This document shows, in pieces, positions 34,662-43,958 of a stretch of 64,000 bases of DNA. Source of the stretch: an uncultured Bacteroidales bacterium (lineage in GTDB: Bacteria > Bacteroidota > Bacteroidia > Bacteroidales > Muribaculaceae); the NCBI GenBank assembly GCA_902785925.1, contig CADAAI010000002.1, positions 62,001 through 126,000 of the forward strand, given 5' to 3'. A program made the position numbers and the translations under genes. The first letter of the stretch is position 1, and each line of letters starts with the position of its first letter. Under the pieces are notes generated by a model. It was not told the DNA's origin, did no database searches, and saw only the letters and a program-made list of their open reading frames with translations.

Positions 34662-36874
34662 ACGAACTCAGTTCAATGAACGAAGCCGAGTTGAAAGACT
34701 TGGCCAAATCAATGGGTTTGAAGAAAGTTGACAATGCCGAGAAAGATGATTTAGTATATCAAATCATTGATCAACAGGCAATCGACGCTTCAAAGAATGC
34801 CCCCGAGGAACCTAAACGCCGTCGTGGTCGTGCAAAAAAAGAAGCAACCGAAACAGCGGCCAAAGAGACCAAAGAGACCAAAGAAAAAGAGACAAAGAAA
34901 AAAACCACTAAGAGCAGCGACGACAAGTCGAAGAAATCTAAAGCCGAAGAGCCTAAACAAGAAGAAACACAAGCACAAGAAGACACAGCACCTGCTAAAC
35001 GTAAACGTGGACGCCCTCGTAAGAGTGAGCAAAAATCCACTCAGCAAGAGCAGCTGCCAGGCCTTGATGAAGTTCAGGCTAAAGAAGACTCAAATGTGGA
35101 AGACACTAACCCAGATGACGAGAAACCAGCACCCAAGCGCGCCCGTCGCGAACGCATTGAGCGCAATGTAGTGCAAGAGACCATCAACTATGATGAAGCG
35201 AGCATGGAGACACCAACAGTTGAGCAACCTGTAAATGAGCAAATCGAACAACCTCAGCCCATCGCCAATGATTACTATAACAATCAAGAAGAGATGAATG
35301 AGATGCAAGTTGATCCTATGGATGAAGTGGGTGATGGCGATTTTATAGATGATGAGTTCTATGACCCAGAAATGGAAATGATGGAACAGCCCGAACCGTC
35401 GCGCTTCGACCCCAATCAGGATGACTTTATGAGTTTGTTCAACACCAACCCTAATGCGTCAATTGGCAAAAAGTCAAAACGAAGCGACAACCAAAACACT
35501 GGTGGGCAATTCTACGGCAGCGGTCCTATGACATTCAAGCCACGCACTCCGCAAGAGCGTGAAGAAGCAGCACGACGTGCAGAGGAACAACGCCGAATTG
35601 CAGCCGAAGAGGCTGCTAAGGCTCCCATAATCATACAAGAGCCAAAAGCCGAGAAAGAGCCACAACAATTGAAGCAACAAAAGAAGAAGAAAGGCAAGAA
35701 TCAGCAAGCTCAACAGCCAGAGTCGACACTTCCCTATGCTGATGTAACATATAACTTTGATGGAATCATCAATGGTATGGGTGTGCTTGAGGTGATGCCA
35801 GACGGATATGGTTTCCTGCGCTCAAGTGACTACAATTACCTCACTTCGCCCGACGATATATATGTGCCACAGGCTCAGATAAAGAACTATGGTCTGAAAA
35901 CTGGTGATGTTGTTGAATGCACGATTCGTCCACCAAAAGAAGGTGAGAAGTATTTCCCTCTTGTTGATGTACGACTAATCAATGGTCGCACACCAGAGTT
36001 TGTGCGAGACCGCATCCCATTCGAGCATCTCGTGCCTTTGTTCCCTAATGAGAAGTTTGATTTGGTTAATCACTCTCACCCCAATATTTCTACTCGCATT
36101 GTAGATATGTTCTCGCCAATAGGCAAAGGACAGCGTGGACTAATTGTAGCCCCCCCAAAAACAGGTAAGACAGTGCTTCTCAAGGACATCGCTAATTCTA
36201 TCTCGGAGAATCACCCTGACACCTATATGATTATTCTGCTCATTGATGAGCGTCCAGAGGAGGTTACCGACATGGCACGTAGCGTGAATGCAGAAGTTAT
36301 TGCTTCAACATTCGACGAGCCAGCGGACCGTCATGTGAAGATTGCTGACTTGGTTCTCCAAAAGGCAAAACGCATGGTTGAATGTGGACATGATGTGGTG
36401 ATTTTGTTGGACTCAATTACCCGTCTTGCCCGTGCATACAATACCATTGCTCCTGCTAGCGGTAAGATTCTGAGTGGTGGTGTGGATGCCAACGCATTGC
36501 AACGCCCCAAACGATTCTTTGGTGCAGCGCGTAACATTGAGAATGGTGGTAGCCTTACAATTATTGCGACAGCCCTTATTGAGACTGGCTCGAAGATGGA
36601 CGAGGTAATCTTTGAGGAATTCAAGGGTACTGGTAACATGGAGCTACAACTCGACCGCAAGCTAAGCAACAAGCGTGTGTTCCCAGCAGTCGACATCATG
36701 GCATCGAGTACACGTCGCGACGACTTGCTGCTCAAGCAGGATACTCTCAACCGAATGTGGATTCTGCGCCGCTTCTTGAGCGACCGAAACAGCATCGAGG
36801 CAATGGAGTTCATGAAAGACCGCATGGAACGTACACGCAGCAACGAGGAACTCCTACTCACCATGAACGATTAA
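34649..36874 (+). CDS. rho: transcription termination factor Rho with long disordered insert
   Basis: A 741-residue hexameric RNA helicase that ends transcription. Residues 1-46 are the Rho N-terminal helix bundle ([19 protein letters not shown]). Residues about 48-360 are low-complexity: Lys/Glu-rich repeats, [10 protein letters not shown] and [12 protein letters not shown]-hook-like basic stretches, then acidic and Gln-rich parts. The RNA-binding cold-shock fold starts near 365 ([20 protein letters not shown]). The ATPase has Walker A APPKTGKT (501-508) and Walker [18 protein letters not shown], then the Q/R-loop [21 protein letters not shown]. coli Rho has about 419 residues, so the insert is about 310. 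In Bacteroides thetaiotaomicron a similar insert drives condensate formation and gut fitness. Confidence 0.96.
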   Translation: MYNINELSSMNEAELKDLAKSMGLKKVDNAEKDDLVYQIIDQQAIDASKNAPEEPKRRRGRAKKEATETAAKETKETKEKETKKKTTKSSDDKSKKSKAEEPKQEETQAQEDTAPAKRKRGRPRKSEQKSTQQEQLPGLDEVQAKEDSNVEDTNPDDEKPAPKRARRERIERNVVQETINYDEASMETPTVEQPVNEQIEQPQPIANDYYNNQEEMNEMQVDPMDEVGDGDFIDDEFYDPEMEMMEQPEPSRFDPNQDDFMSLFNTNPNASIGKKSKRSDNQNTGGQFYGSGPMTFKPRTPQEREEAARRAEEQRRIAAEEAAKAPIIIQEPKAEKEPQQLKQQKKKKGKNQQAQQPESTLPYADVTYNFDGIINGMGVLEVMPDGYGFLRSSDYNYLTSPDDIYVPQAQIKNYGLKTGDVVECTIRPPKEGEKYFPLVDVRLINGRTPEFVRDRIPFEHLVPLFPNEKFDLVNHSHPNISTRIVDMFSPIGKGQRGLIVAPPKTGKTVLLKDIANSISENHPDTYMIILLIDERPEEVTDMARSVNAEVIASTFDEPADRHVKIADLVLQKAKRMVECGHDVVILLDSITRLARAYNTIAPASGKILSGGVDANALQRPKRFFGAARNIENGGSLTIIATALIETGSKMDEVIFEEFKGTGNMELQLDRKLSNKRVFPAVDIMASSTRRDDLLLKQDTLNRMWILRRFLSDRNSIEAMEFMKDRMERTRSNEELLLTMND

Positions 36875-36892
36875 TTCAGTACAATAATATAA

Positions 36893-36938
36893 TAATCGCA
36901 GCAGTACCAATTCAATGGTTATTGCTGCGATTTGTTTT
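36893..36938 (+). terminator. rho-independent terminator after rho
   Basis: A 10-bp perfect stem (36893-36902 with 36923-36932) with a 20-base loop, then TTGTTTTT. Confidence 0.82.
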
Positions 36939-36955
36939 TAAGTAATAGACCAATT

Positions 36956-37297
36956 TTATTTCTTGTCGCGATCGTAATGAGGCATTTCGTTGGGTATTAC
37001 CATTGAGATTTCGACCATACCAGCAACTTTGCCGTCAACACGCCATGGAGATTGGTAAATCATCTTGCGCTGACCATTTTTTGTGATAGTGTAGGCATTT
37101 ATGGTATCGCTCTCCATCATGTGGCGTATCATAGCCTGAGAACGCTCGTTGTGGCAAGGGAAAAGGTTCTGCCCTACCATCGACTTTCCATTTTTATTAA
37201 ATGTTTCACGTGATTTCTCATTCATATAAATCACTTTCCCTTCGGTGTCACACACCGTTACTGCACAATGCAGTCCTTCGGCCCAATCAATGTTCAT
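36956..37297 (-). CDS. single PAS-domain protein
   Basis: A 113-residue protein that is one PAS fold: AVTVCDTEGKVIYMNEKSRE (strands 1-2), GQNLFPCHNERSQAMIRHMM, then YTITKNGQRKMIYQSPW and VAGMVEISMVIP (last strand). No output domain is attached. The adjacent C48-H49 pair at the start of the 'CHNERS' helix resembles the CHP motif in PAS domains of DUF438-type proteins, so a metal or haem ligand is possible but unproven. The start overlaps the stop of the C26 amidotransferase gene by four bases, so the two are translationally coupled. Confidence 0.82.
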   Translation of the reverse strand: MNIDWAEGLHCAVTVCDTEGKVIYMNEKSRETFNKNGKSMVGQNLFPCHNERSQAMIRHMMESDTINAYTITKNGQRKMIYQSPWRVDGKVAGMVEISMVIPNEMPHYDRDKK

Positions 37298-38292
37298 TGT
37301 CTTTTGTTTTTAAATTTATTTGTATGGTTTATTAATTTCCTGAAGTAGTTGACACCCTCATAGAGTTGCATGAATTGGTTAGCATCATCTTCTCCTGATA
37401 AATGCTTTCTCACAGCCTCCTCAGGGTGAAACTGCACACCCATAGCAAATGTCTTGTCGGTTCTCTCAATAACTTCGATAATATCCTTCCCATTTGTAGG
37501 AGTGATGCCAGTAACCTTGAGAGGCGTGCCAGTCACATCACCCACAACCTGATGATGCCATGATGGAACTTTTTTGAGAGTATCGGCCACAACGATGCTA
37601 TAAAAATGCGACTTAAAATCGGTTACAACCACATCGTGAGGAGTGTAATGTCGCTCACCATTCTCGTCACGAAGAGAGCGGTGCAAGTGTTCATAATCAA
37701 CACCTTGCCCTGCAAAGTATGTGTCTAAATCTTGAATCATTGTAGCACCACTGACGACACCCAGCATCTGCATGCCTCGGCATAATCCCAGAATAGGAAT
37801 ATCATGATCCAGACAATAGGTCATAGTGAGATATTCAGAAATGTCGCGTGCAGCATTGCAATTATTATCATCGGGAAGTCCATGCCAAGGTTGTGGCTCA
37901 CGAAATAACGTGGAGCTAATATCTCCACCACCAAGAAACACCACAGCATCGATGCCTTGCATCACCTCTTCAACGTTAGAGCCATGCCATGTGGTATTCT
38001 TGACAATTTCACCATATTCAGGAAGGAGAACACCATACTCATCAACGAATTTTGATTGTACCGCAATGCTATCATAATCGATATCAGGATGGCGTACTTG
38101 TCCAAGCACTACCGCCTCGCCACCAGCCTTCTCAATTGCCAGCACAGCGCGATCATCAATTGTTAACGATGGTTTCCATGCCAACCCTACCCTTATAGTG
38201 TCTTGACCATAAATAAAATCAAAACATAATAATACTGCCAGCAGTAAGATAACTTTAATCGGATAATTGTTTGTTCTCATTTTCATCATCAT
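37294..38292 (-). CDS. exported gamma-glutamyl hydrolase-like amidotransferase (peptidase C26)
   Basis: A 332-residue class I glutamine amidotransferase-fold protein of the PuuD/gamma-glutamyl-GABA hydrolase type. The catalytic nucleophile is in ILGLCRGMQMLGV, the His-x-Glu pair is in GVQFHPEEA, and VFLGGGDISSTLF matches the oxyanion loop. Unlike PuuD it has an N-terminal signal (VILLLAVLLCFDFIYGQ) and should act outside the cytoplasm, presumably cutting gamma-glutamyl bonds in peptides or amines. The start is uncertain among several ATGs (38292 to 38280); all overlap the antiporter gene upstream, which implies coupling. Confidence 0.85.
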   Translation of the reverse strand: MMMKMRTNNYPIKVILLLAVLLCFDFIYGQDTIRVGLAWKPSLTIDDRAVLAIEKAGGEAVVLGQVRHPDIDYDSIAVQSKFVDEYGVLLPEYGEIVKNTTWHGSNVEEVMQGIDAVVFLGGGDISSTLFREPQPWHGLPDDNNCNAARDISEYLTMTYCLDHDIPILGLCRGMQMLGVVSGATMIQDLDTYFAGQGVDYEHLHRSLRDENGERHYTPHDVVVTDFKSHFYSIVVADTLKKVPSWHHQVVGDVTGTPLKVTGITPTNGKDIIEVIERTDKTFAMGVQFHPEEAVRKHLSGEDDANQFMQLYEGVNYFRKLINHTNKFKNKRQ

Positions 38293-39739
38293 TATTTTGT
38301 TCTGGATCGATATGATTAATGCGCCATCCTATTGCCGATACTAAAAGAGTCATAACTGGACATAGGATGTTGAAGAAGCAATAGGGCAAATAAGTGAGAG
38401 TGGGAACTCCCAGCACTGTTGCTTGAGTCATACCACAAGTGTTCCAAGGAACGAGAACCGAGGTTACAGTTGCCGAGTCCTCTGTAGTTCTACTAAGCAA
38501 TCTGGGTTCATAACCAAGCTGCCTGTATACCTCTCGGAACATATCGGCATTCAAAACAATGCTTATAAACTGATCACCTGTAGTGAGATTAAGGAGTAGT
38601 CCAGTACCAACTGTCGATGCCACAAGGCTAAAACGAGACTTTATCCAACTGATTACCATGCGAGTTATGCAGCCAAGCATTCCACTGGCTACCATTACAG
38701 CACCGAAACACATAGCACACAAGATAAGCCAGATAGTGTTAAGCATTCCTGCCATGCCACCAGTTGAAACCAAATCGTTAAGTTCATTAAAACCGGTATC
38801 GACTGCTGTTGCTCCGTAAAACGTGATTGCAAGACCTCTAGTCAATGCTCCTGCGTAGCTTAACGAAGCGTCATTTGCAATCTGGCACAAAATGTGAGGT
38901 TGCAGTATCAATGCCATAATGCCTGCCAAGATTGAAGATGTAAAAAGCACAATAAGGGAAGGAACCTTGCGAGCAATTAACACACCTGTGACTATGGGAA
39001 CCAATAAAGTCCACAACGAAATGTTGAATGTGGACTCAAGTCCCTTGGTGTATTGGGCAACATTGACAGCTACACTAGAGTTGTGCCCCAGCCCCGCAAT
39101 TAAAAAGATTATCAATGATATAGATAGAGCTGGGACTGTTGTGTGCATCATATACCGAATGTGAACAAAGAGGTCGACGCGCGTTGCTGATGAAGCCAAT
39201 ATTGTCGTGTCGCTTAAAGGTGACATCTTGTCGCCAAAATAAGCTCCAGATATAATAGCACCAGCCGTCCATGCCTTATCAATACCGAGCGCTTCGCCCA
39301 CTCCGAGTAGTGCCACACCAATAGTCGCGATAGTGGTCCAAGAACTCCCCGACAAAAGCGAGACAATCGAACAAATCACACAAGCTGTTACAAGGAAAAA
39401 GCGCGGAGACAGCAATTCAATGCCATAATAAATCAATGTAGGAACTACGCCACTTATCATCCATGAACCAGCTAGCATACCGACCAGCAAAAGTATCATT
39501 AAAGTCACAAAGATGCCGCTCATAGTCTTTGCCATCTGCTTCTCAAAAGTCTTCCACTTCACATTGTAGAACACCATAGAGATGAACACACACACCGCCA
39601 CACCCATCATCAAGGCTATTTGGCTTCCTCCTGACAATGCATCACTACCGAAGAGGTTGATTATCACTACCAACATTCCAATAAGTAACACTATTGGTAT
39701 GGCAGCAACAACAGGATGTGGTATCTTAGTATTTTCCAT
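38255..39739 (-). CDS. nhaC: NhaC-type Na+/H+ antiporter
   Basis: A 494-residue inner-membrane antiporter with about eleven helices. NhaC features include LLLVGMLAGSWMISGVVPTLIYYG, LSGSSWTTIATIGVALLGVG, the conserved SGAYFGDKMSPLSDTTILAS (Asp residues of the ion path) and the closing VLVPWNTCGMTQATVLGVPT. The ATG at 39739 is used because the promoter box at 39758-39765 covers a possible earlier start. It exchanges sodium (or, in relatives, malate plus proton for lactate plus sodium). First gene of an operon with the C26 amidotransferase and PAS genes. Confidence 0.9.
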   Translation of the reverse strand: MENTKIPHPVVAAIPIVLLIGMLVVIINLFGSDALSGGSQIALMMGVAVCVFISMVFYNVKWKTFEKQMAKTMSGIFVTLMILLLVGMLAGSWMISGVVPTLIYYGIELLSPRFFLVTACVICSIVSLLSGSSWTTIATIGVALLGVGEALGIDKAWTAGAIISGAYFGDKMSPLSDTTILASSATRVDLFVHIRYMMHTTVPALSISLIIFLIAGLGHNSSVAVNVAQYTKGLESTFNISLWTLLVPIVTGVLIARKVPSLIVLFTSSILAGIMALILQPHILCQIANDASLSYAGALTRGLAITFYGATAVDTGFNELNDLVSTGGMAGMLNTIWLILCAMCFGAVMVASGMLGCITRMVISWIKSRFSLVASTVGTGLLLNLTTGDQFISIVLNADMFREVYRQLGYEPRLLSRTTEDSATVTSVLVPWNTCGMTQATVLGVPTLTYLPYCFFNILCPVMTLLVSAIGWRINHIDPEQNNDDENENKQLSD

Positions 39740-39757
39740 ATAAATCAATTTTAACTG

Positions 39758-39765
39758 CAAACTTA
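39758..39765 (-). promoter_or_regulatory. -7 box (TAAGTTTG) of the nhaC operon
   Basis: A perfect minus-strand TAnnTTTG 19 bases before the nhaC ATG; no TTTG at the right distance upstream. Confidence 0.5.
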
Positions 39766-39909
39766 CAAAAAACTAGCGCAAAACCATTAAAATGTCACGA
39801 AAAAATGGAAAAGTCATACAACAATCATTCAATTTTAAGTCTTGCTTGATTGTTAAAACCTAATATTGCGAAACAAATGAATATAAATTGTTAAAACTTT
39901 GAATGGGAT

Positions 39910-39940
39910 TTTGTGGTTAGTCATATTAGTTGTAATTTTG
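39910..39940 (+). promoter_or_regulatory. promoter of tgt and downstream genes
   Basis: TTTG (39910-39913), 19 bases, TAATTTTG (39933-39940), a full match; the start near 39945 is about 15 bases before the tgt ATG. Confidence 0.75.
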
Positions 39941-39959
39941 TTGAATAAAATAAAAAACT

Positions 39960-41090
39960 ATGGACTACAAAGTAGTAGCTACAAATAAAGACACAAAAGC
40001 TAGAGCTGGTGTAATAACAACCGACCATGGCGAGATAATGACCCCTATCTTTATGCCCGTGGGCACTGTTGGTAGTGTTAAGGCTGTGCACATGAGCGAG
40101 TTGCGTGATGACATTAAAGCTCAAATTATTCTAGGCAACACCTATCACCTGTATCTGCGACCAGGAATGGATATTATAGAAAAGGCTGGTGGACTACATA
40201 AATTCAACAGTTGGGACCGTCCAATACTTACCGATAGTGGTGGTTTTCAGGTATTCTCTCTAAGCGAGAACCGCAAACTTCGTGAAGAGGGCGTAACTTT
40301 CCGCAGTCACATTGATGGCTCTAAGCATCTGTTTACACCCGAGAAAGTAGTCGACATACAGCGCAGCATAGGAAGCGACATCATGATGGCTCTAGATGAA
40401 TGCCCACCAGGAACTAGCGACTATCGCTATAGTGAAAAATCACTTCGACTTACCCAACAATGGCTCGAACGTGGATGGAAACACTTTAACGAAACAGAAC
40501 CACTCTATGGCCACAGACAAGCATTCTTTCCTATAGTGCAAGGATGCACCTATAAAGATCTACGCCAAGATGCCGCAAAGCATGTTGCCGACCTAGGTGC
40601 CGAGGGTAATGCTATTGGTGGTCTCGCCGTTGGTGAGCCAGTTGAGGTCATGTATGAGATGATTGAGATTGTTAACGAAATCCTTCCTGAAGACCGTCCA
40701 CGATACCTAATGGGGGTGGGAACCCCGGCCAATATGCTCGAAGCTATTGATCGTGGTGTTGACATGATGGACTGCGTTATGCCTACAAGAAATGGACGAA
40801 ATGGCATGCTATTTACTCAGCATGGCATTATGAACATGAGGAACAAAAAATGGGCTGATGACTTCTCTCCTCTTCAGGAGGACGGCGCATCGGTTGTCGA
40901 CCACATTTACAGCAAAGCCTATGTTCGCCATCTCTTCATCGCAGGGGAGTTACTAGCAATGCAGATTGCCAGCATCCACAACCTTGCTTTTTACCTGTGG
41001 CTAATGGGAGAGGCACGCCAGCACATTATTGATGGTGACTTCAAGACATGGAAAACAGCAATGGTTGAGCAAGTGACTCGACGTTTATAA
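39960..41090 (+). CDS. tgt: queuine/preQ1 tRNA-guanine transglycosylase, zinc cysteines absent
   Basis: A 376-residue enzyme that swaps guanine 34 of GUN-anticodon tRNAs for the queuosine precursor. Catalytic parts are intact: the Asp in ILTDSGGFQVFSL, GSDIMMALDECPPG, and the nucleophilic Asp in MMDCVMPTRNGRNG. The zinc site is not: where Tgt normally has C-x-C-x2-C, this protein reads FSPLQEDGASVVDHIYSKAY with no Cys, although the later His in SIHNLAF remains. The fold is otherwise full length, so the loss may be a lineage trait rather than decay. The LptF/G gene starts four bases after its stop. Confidence 0.94.
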   Translation: MDYKVVATNKDTKARAGVITTDHGEIMTPIFMPVGTVGSVKAVHMSELRDDIKAQIILGNTYHLYLRPGMDIIEKAGGLHKFNSWDRPILTDSGGFQVFSLSENRKLREEGVTFRSHIDGSKHLFTPEKVVDIQRSIGSDIMMALDECPPGTSDYRYSEKSLRLTQQWLERGWKHFNETEPLYGHRQAFFPIVQGCTYKDLRQDAAKHVADLGAEGNAIGGLAVGEPVEVMYEMIEIVNEILPEDRPRYLMGVGTPANMLEAIDRGVDMMDCVMPTRNGRNGMLFTQHGIMNMRNKKWADDFSPLQEDGASVVDHIYSKAYVRHLFIAGELLAMQIASIHNLAFYLWLMGEARQHIIDGDFKTWKTAMVEQVTRRL

Positions 41091-41094
41091 TACT

Positions 41095-42408
41095 ATGGCT
41101 ATAAATCGAAGGTTCAAAAAAGGGTCTGATTCCATTCTTCAAAATAGCGATAAATGGAATCTTATTGATGAGAGCACTCAATCGGTGCGCTCGGAATATG
41201 ATTTCACACAAATGGAAATCCCAAAACTTCAGGCCGAAGACCTTCAAGAAGAAGCCACACTACTTAATGCTCCCCTCGAGGACACACCAACTACTAAGCC
41301 GACAAACGACAAGCCCAAAGAACCTATTCGCAAACCATGGATTAAGCATTTTGATGCTTATATCATGAAGAAGTTCTTGGGAACGTTCGTATTTGCAATC
41401 CTTTTGTTGCTTGCCATTGTGGTTATGTTTGACATCAATGAGAAACTTGATGCAATGCTTACTGCACCACTCAAAGAGACCATCTTCAAATATTTCCTCA
41501 ACTTCCTGCCTTACTTTGCCAATCAATTTGCACCACTGTTTGTATTCATCACTGTAATATTCTTCACATCAAAACTGGCTGATCATAGCGAGATAATCGC
41601 TATGATGTCGAGCGGAATAAGTTTCAAGCGACTAATGGTCCCCTATATGCTAAGCGCCACTATTATTGCTGTGTTTACGCTTATTCTTGCACTATATGTG
41701 ATACCGCCTGCTAATGTTAAGCGAATAGAGTACACCAACCAATGGGTCAAGAACAAACGAGTTGATTTTGGCGATAATATTCAATTACAGGTTAAGCCTG
41801 GTGTAATGGCCTACTTGTCGCGCTATGACAACACGACAAAACATGGTTTCCGTTTCACAATGGAGGAGTTTGATGGTAATAAACTTGTATCAAGGATAAC
41901 CGCGCAAGATGTGAGATATGACACATTAGGAAGATGGACACTCAACGATTACACCGTCAGGAAATTTGAAGGACTAAAGGAAACTCTCACGCGCGGCATG
42001 AAAATGGATACCGCACTAAACGTTGAGCCGCGTGACTTCCTCATATCAAAGAATGACCAGGAAATGCTCACGTCACCTCAGTTGCGTCATTACATCAACA
42101 AGCAGAAGGCGCGTGGTGTAGCCAATCTTCAACAATTTGAACTTGAGTATGAGAAGCGATTTGCCATGACAGCTGCTGCTTTTATTCTTACTGTTATAGG
42201 ATTGTCACTATCATCACGCAAGGTGCGGGGTGGCATGGGAATCAATATTGGTATAGGTCTTTTGCTTAGTTTCTCCTATATTTTGTTCATGACAGTGACA
42301 CAGACTTTCGCAATCAGCGGTTACACGTCGCCACGCTTGGCAATGTGGATTCCCAATATCATATATACAATCATTGCCGTCTTCCTCTACAAGCGAGCAG
42401 CTCAATAA
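41095..42408 (+). CDS. LptF/LptG-family permease with N-terminal cytoplasmic extension
   Basis: A 437-residue inner-membrane subunit of the ABC exporter that moves LPS from the inner to the outer membrane. The YjgP/YjgQ signature is clear from residue about 85 on: FDAYIMKKFLGTFVFAILLL, YFLNFLPYFANQFAPLFVF, SEIIAMMSSGISFKRLM and three C-terminal helices after the periplasmic jellyroll. Residues 1-84 form a soluble, charged extension before the first helix that typical LptF/G proteins lack; the ATG at 41095 is the natural coupled start after tgt. Whether it is LptF or LptG is not decided. Confidence 0.88.
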   Translation: MAINRRFKKGSDSILQNSDKWNLIDESTQSVRSEYDFTQMEIPKLQAEDLQEEATLLNAPLEDTPTTKPTNDKPKEPIRKPWIKHFDAYIMKKFLGTFVFAILLLLAIVVMFDINEKLDAMLTAPLKETIFKYFLNFLPYFANQFAPLFVFITVIFFTSKLADHSEIIAMMSSGISFKRLMVPYMLSATIIAVFTLILALYVIPPANVKRIEYTNQWVKNKRVDFGDNIQLQVKPGVMAYLSRYDNTTKHGFRFTMEEFDGNKLVSRITAQDVRYDTLGRWTLNDYTVRKFEGLKETLTRGMKMDTALNVEPRDFLISKNDQEMLTSPQLRHYINKQKARGVANLQQFELEYEKRFAMTAAAFILTVIGLSLSSRKVRGGMGINIGIGLLLSFSYILFMTVTQTFAISGYTSPRLAMWIPNIIYTIIAVFLYKRAAQ

Positions 42409-42416
42409 ATTGTTCA

Positions 42417-43946
42417 GTGACAAATCAAGAAAACAATTCGACAAAATACTCGTCACAAGCATTGCTCATGATAGCACTTAGTGTCGTTGTCACCCCTGTA
42501 TTGTTGTTATTTCTTTCTATTGATTCCCCATTCTATGATATTTGGGGAAGGGTTGACTCTTCTTGGTTTTTTACTGCTGGTAAAGCATGGTTCGAAGGCA
42601 TGGTACCATATGTTGATTTCAGTGATTCCAAAGGACCACTGTTGTGGTTTATCTATGGCATAGGGTATCTCATCAGTAATAATGATTTTGTTGGTGTATG
42701 GATTCTCACTTGTATTAATTACTTGGTTGTCATATGGTTCATTTATGGGATTGTGCGATTATTTATCGATTCTCGATGGCTTGCTTTTCTCGTTTCATTA
42801 TTAATGCTGTGGATATATTTCAACCCAAACATCCATTACGAGACCAAAGCCGAGGACTTCTGTCAGCCCTTTATTGCAATGTCGATGTGGGCAACTTGCC
42901 GAATCTTATTTTGTAAATCAAAAGCAATAGACAAACTGGTCCCCATGATACACCAAGGCGCTTGGATAATAGGACTTTCCATTGGCGCAACATTAATGAT
43001 AAAGTTTACAATTGCAATGATGATATGCTTCTTTGCAATAATGCTATGTTATTTTGCGCATCATACAAAATCAATTAAAGTATTAGATTTAATTTGGAGA
43101 ATATGTTGTGGATTTATATTGATTTGCCTGCCATTTTTAGTCTATTTTGCCATTTGTGGAAACTTGGATGATTTTATCAAGGAATACTTTGTTTTAACAA
43201 CGAAGATATCATCTCATAGACCGAGGTTGAACGTTATAGGATGGGTAATTAATGGCGGATTTCTATCTGGTCTAATTATCATATTGTCGTTGTGTACGTT
43301 ATCTGTGTTCTTTTATGCCAAGAAATACGCTTGGATGCCAATAGTGGCATTCTTTTGGTTCTTACTCATTACTGTCCAAAATGCAGAGTGGATTCACTAT
43401 TATTATAGTTGTTTGATTTTTGGAGTATTTGGTCTTATCGCAATATCATTACTAGTTACAAAGTTTTTAAGTAATAATTTTTTGACTATTGCGCTAGTTA
43501 TATCTGCTCTATGTGGATTTGGATACGCTTCCTTCTCTCACGCGTCTAATTTGGCAAATTTCAAACTTGTGGAACACAACAATGATCCATTAACAGAAAT
43601 GGGTATAGAATATTACCATCATGTTGCTGTTGTAAAAAGAGTGTCACAACCTCACATTGTTTTTTTAAACTACAACAACAAGATTAATGTTGCAGATGCA
43701 ACTGGAGGCCTACCTGGTTGCAAGTATTGGGCAAAGCAATATGGTGCTGAGACAATGCAGGAAGAGCAATATATCCAAATAAAAAAGAAAAAGCCACATT
43801 TCATTTACATAAAGAAAGGTGACTTTAAAAGTATTGAAAGAGTAAAAAGTTTAGGCTATTTTTGCTTAATTCAACCCGGAAAGTATTACAAGGCATTTCT
43901 TTACGCCTCGCCACAATTAAAAGCGCTATACAGAAAAAACAATTAA
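42417..43946 (+). CDS. GT39-like polytopic membrane glycosyltransferase
   Basis: A 509-residue protein (from a GTG at 42417, eight bases after the LptF/G stop; ATG at 42468 is an alternative but falls inside the first helix). It has 10-12 hydrophobic helices. The first periplasmic loop reads YDIWGRVDSSWFFTAGKAWF and GMVPYVDFSDSKGPL, the D-x-S...G..pY.D....KgP pattern of PMT-like GT-C enzymes that use polyprenol-linked sugars. The C-terminal 100 residues are soluble (KKKPHFIYIKKGDF). It probably adds a sugar to a lipid or protein at the outer face of the inner membrane. A+T content is visibly higher than in tgt. Confidence 0.75.
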   Translation: MTNQENNSTKYSSQALLMIALSVVVTPVLLLFLSIDSPFYDIWGRVDSSWFFTAGKAWFEGMVPYVDFSDSKGPLLWFIYGIGYLISNNDFVGVWILTCINYLVVIWFIYGIVRLFIDSRWLAFLVSLLMLWIYFNPNIHYETKAEDFCQPFIAMSMWATCRILFCKSKAIDKLVPMIHQGAWIIGLSIGATLMIKFTIAMMICFFAIMLCYFAHHTKSIKVLDLIWRICCGFILICLPFLVYFAICGNLDDFIKEYFVLTTKISSHRPRLNVIGWVINGGFLSGLIIILSLCTLSVFFYAKKYAWMPIVAFFWFLLITVQNAEWIHYYYSCLIFGVFGLIAISLLVTKFLSNNFLTIALVISALCGFGYASFSHASNLANFKLVEHNNDPLTEMGIEYYHHVAVVKRVSQPHIVFLNYNNKINVADATGGLPGCKYWAKQYGAETMQEEQYIQIKKKKPHFIYIKKGDFKSIERVKSLGYFCLIQPGKYYKAFLYASPQLKALYRKNN

Positions 43947-43958
43947 AACCTGCTTGTG

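Noticed and set aside
34771..35047. Minus-strand frames rich in Phe, Leu and Cys
   Set aside because: They mirror the Lys/Glu-rich disordered part of rho on the other strand.
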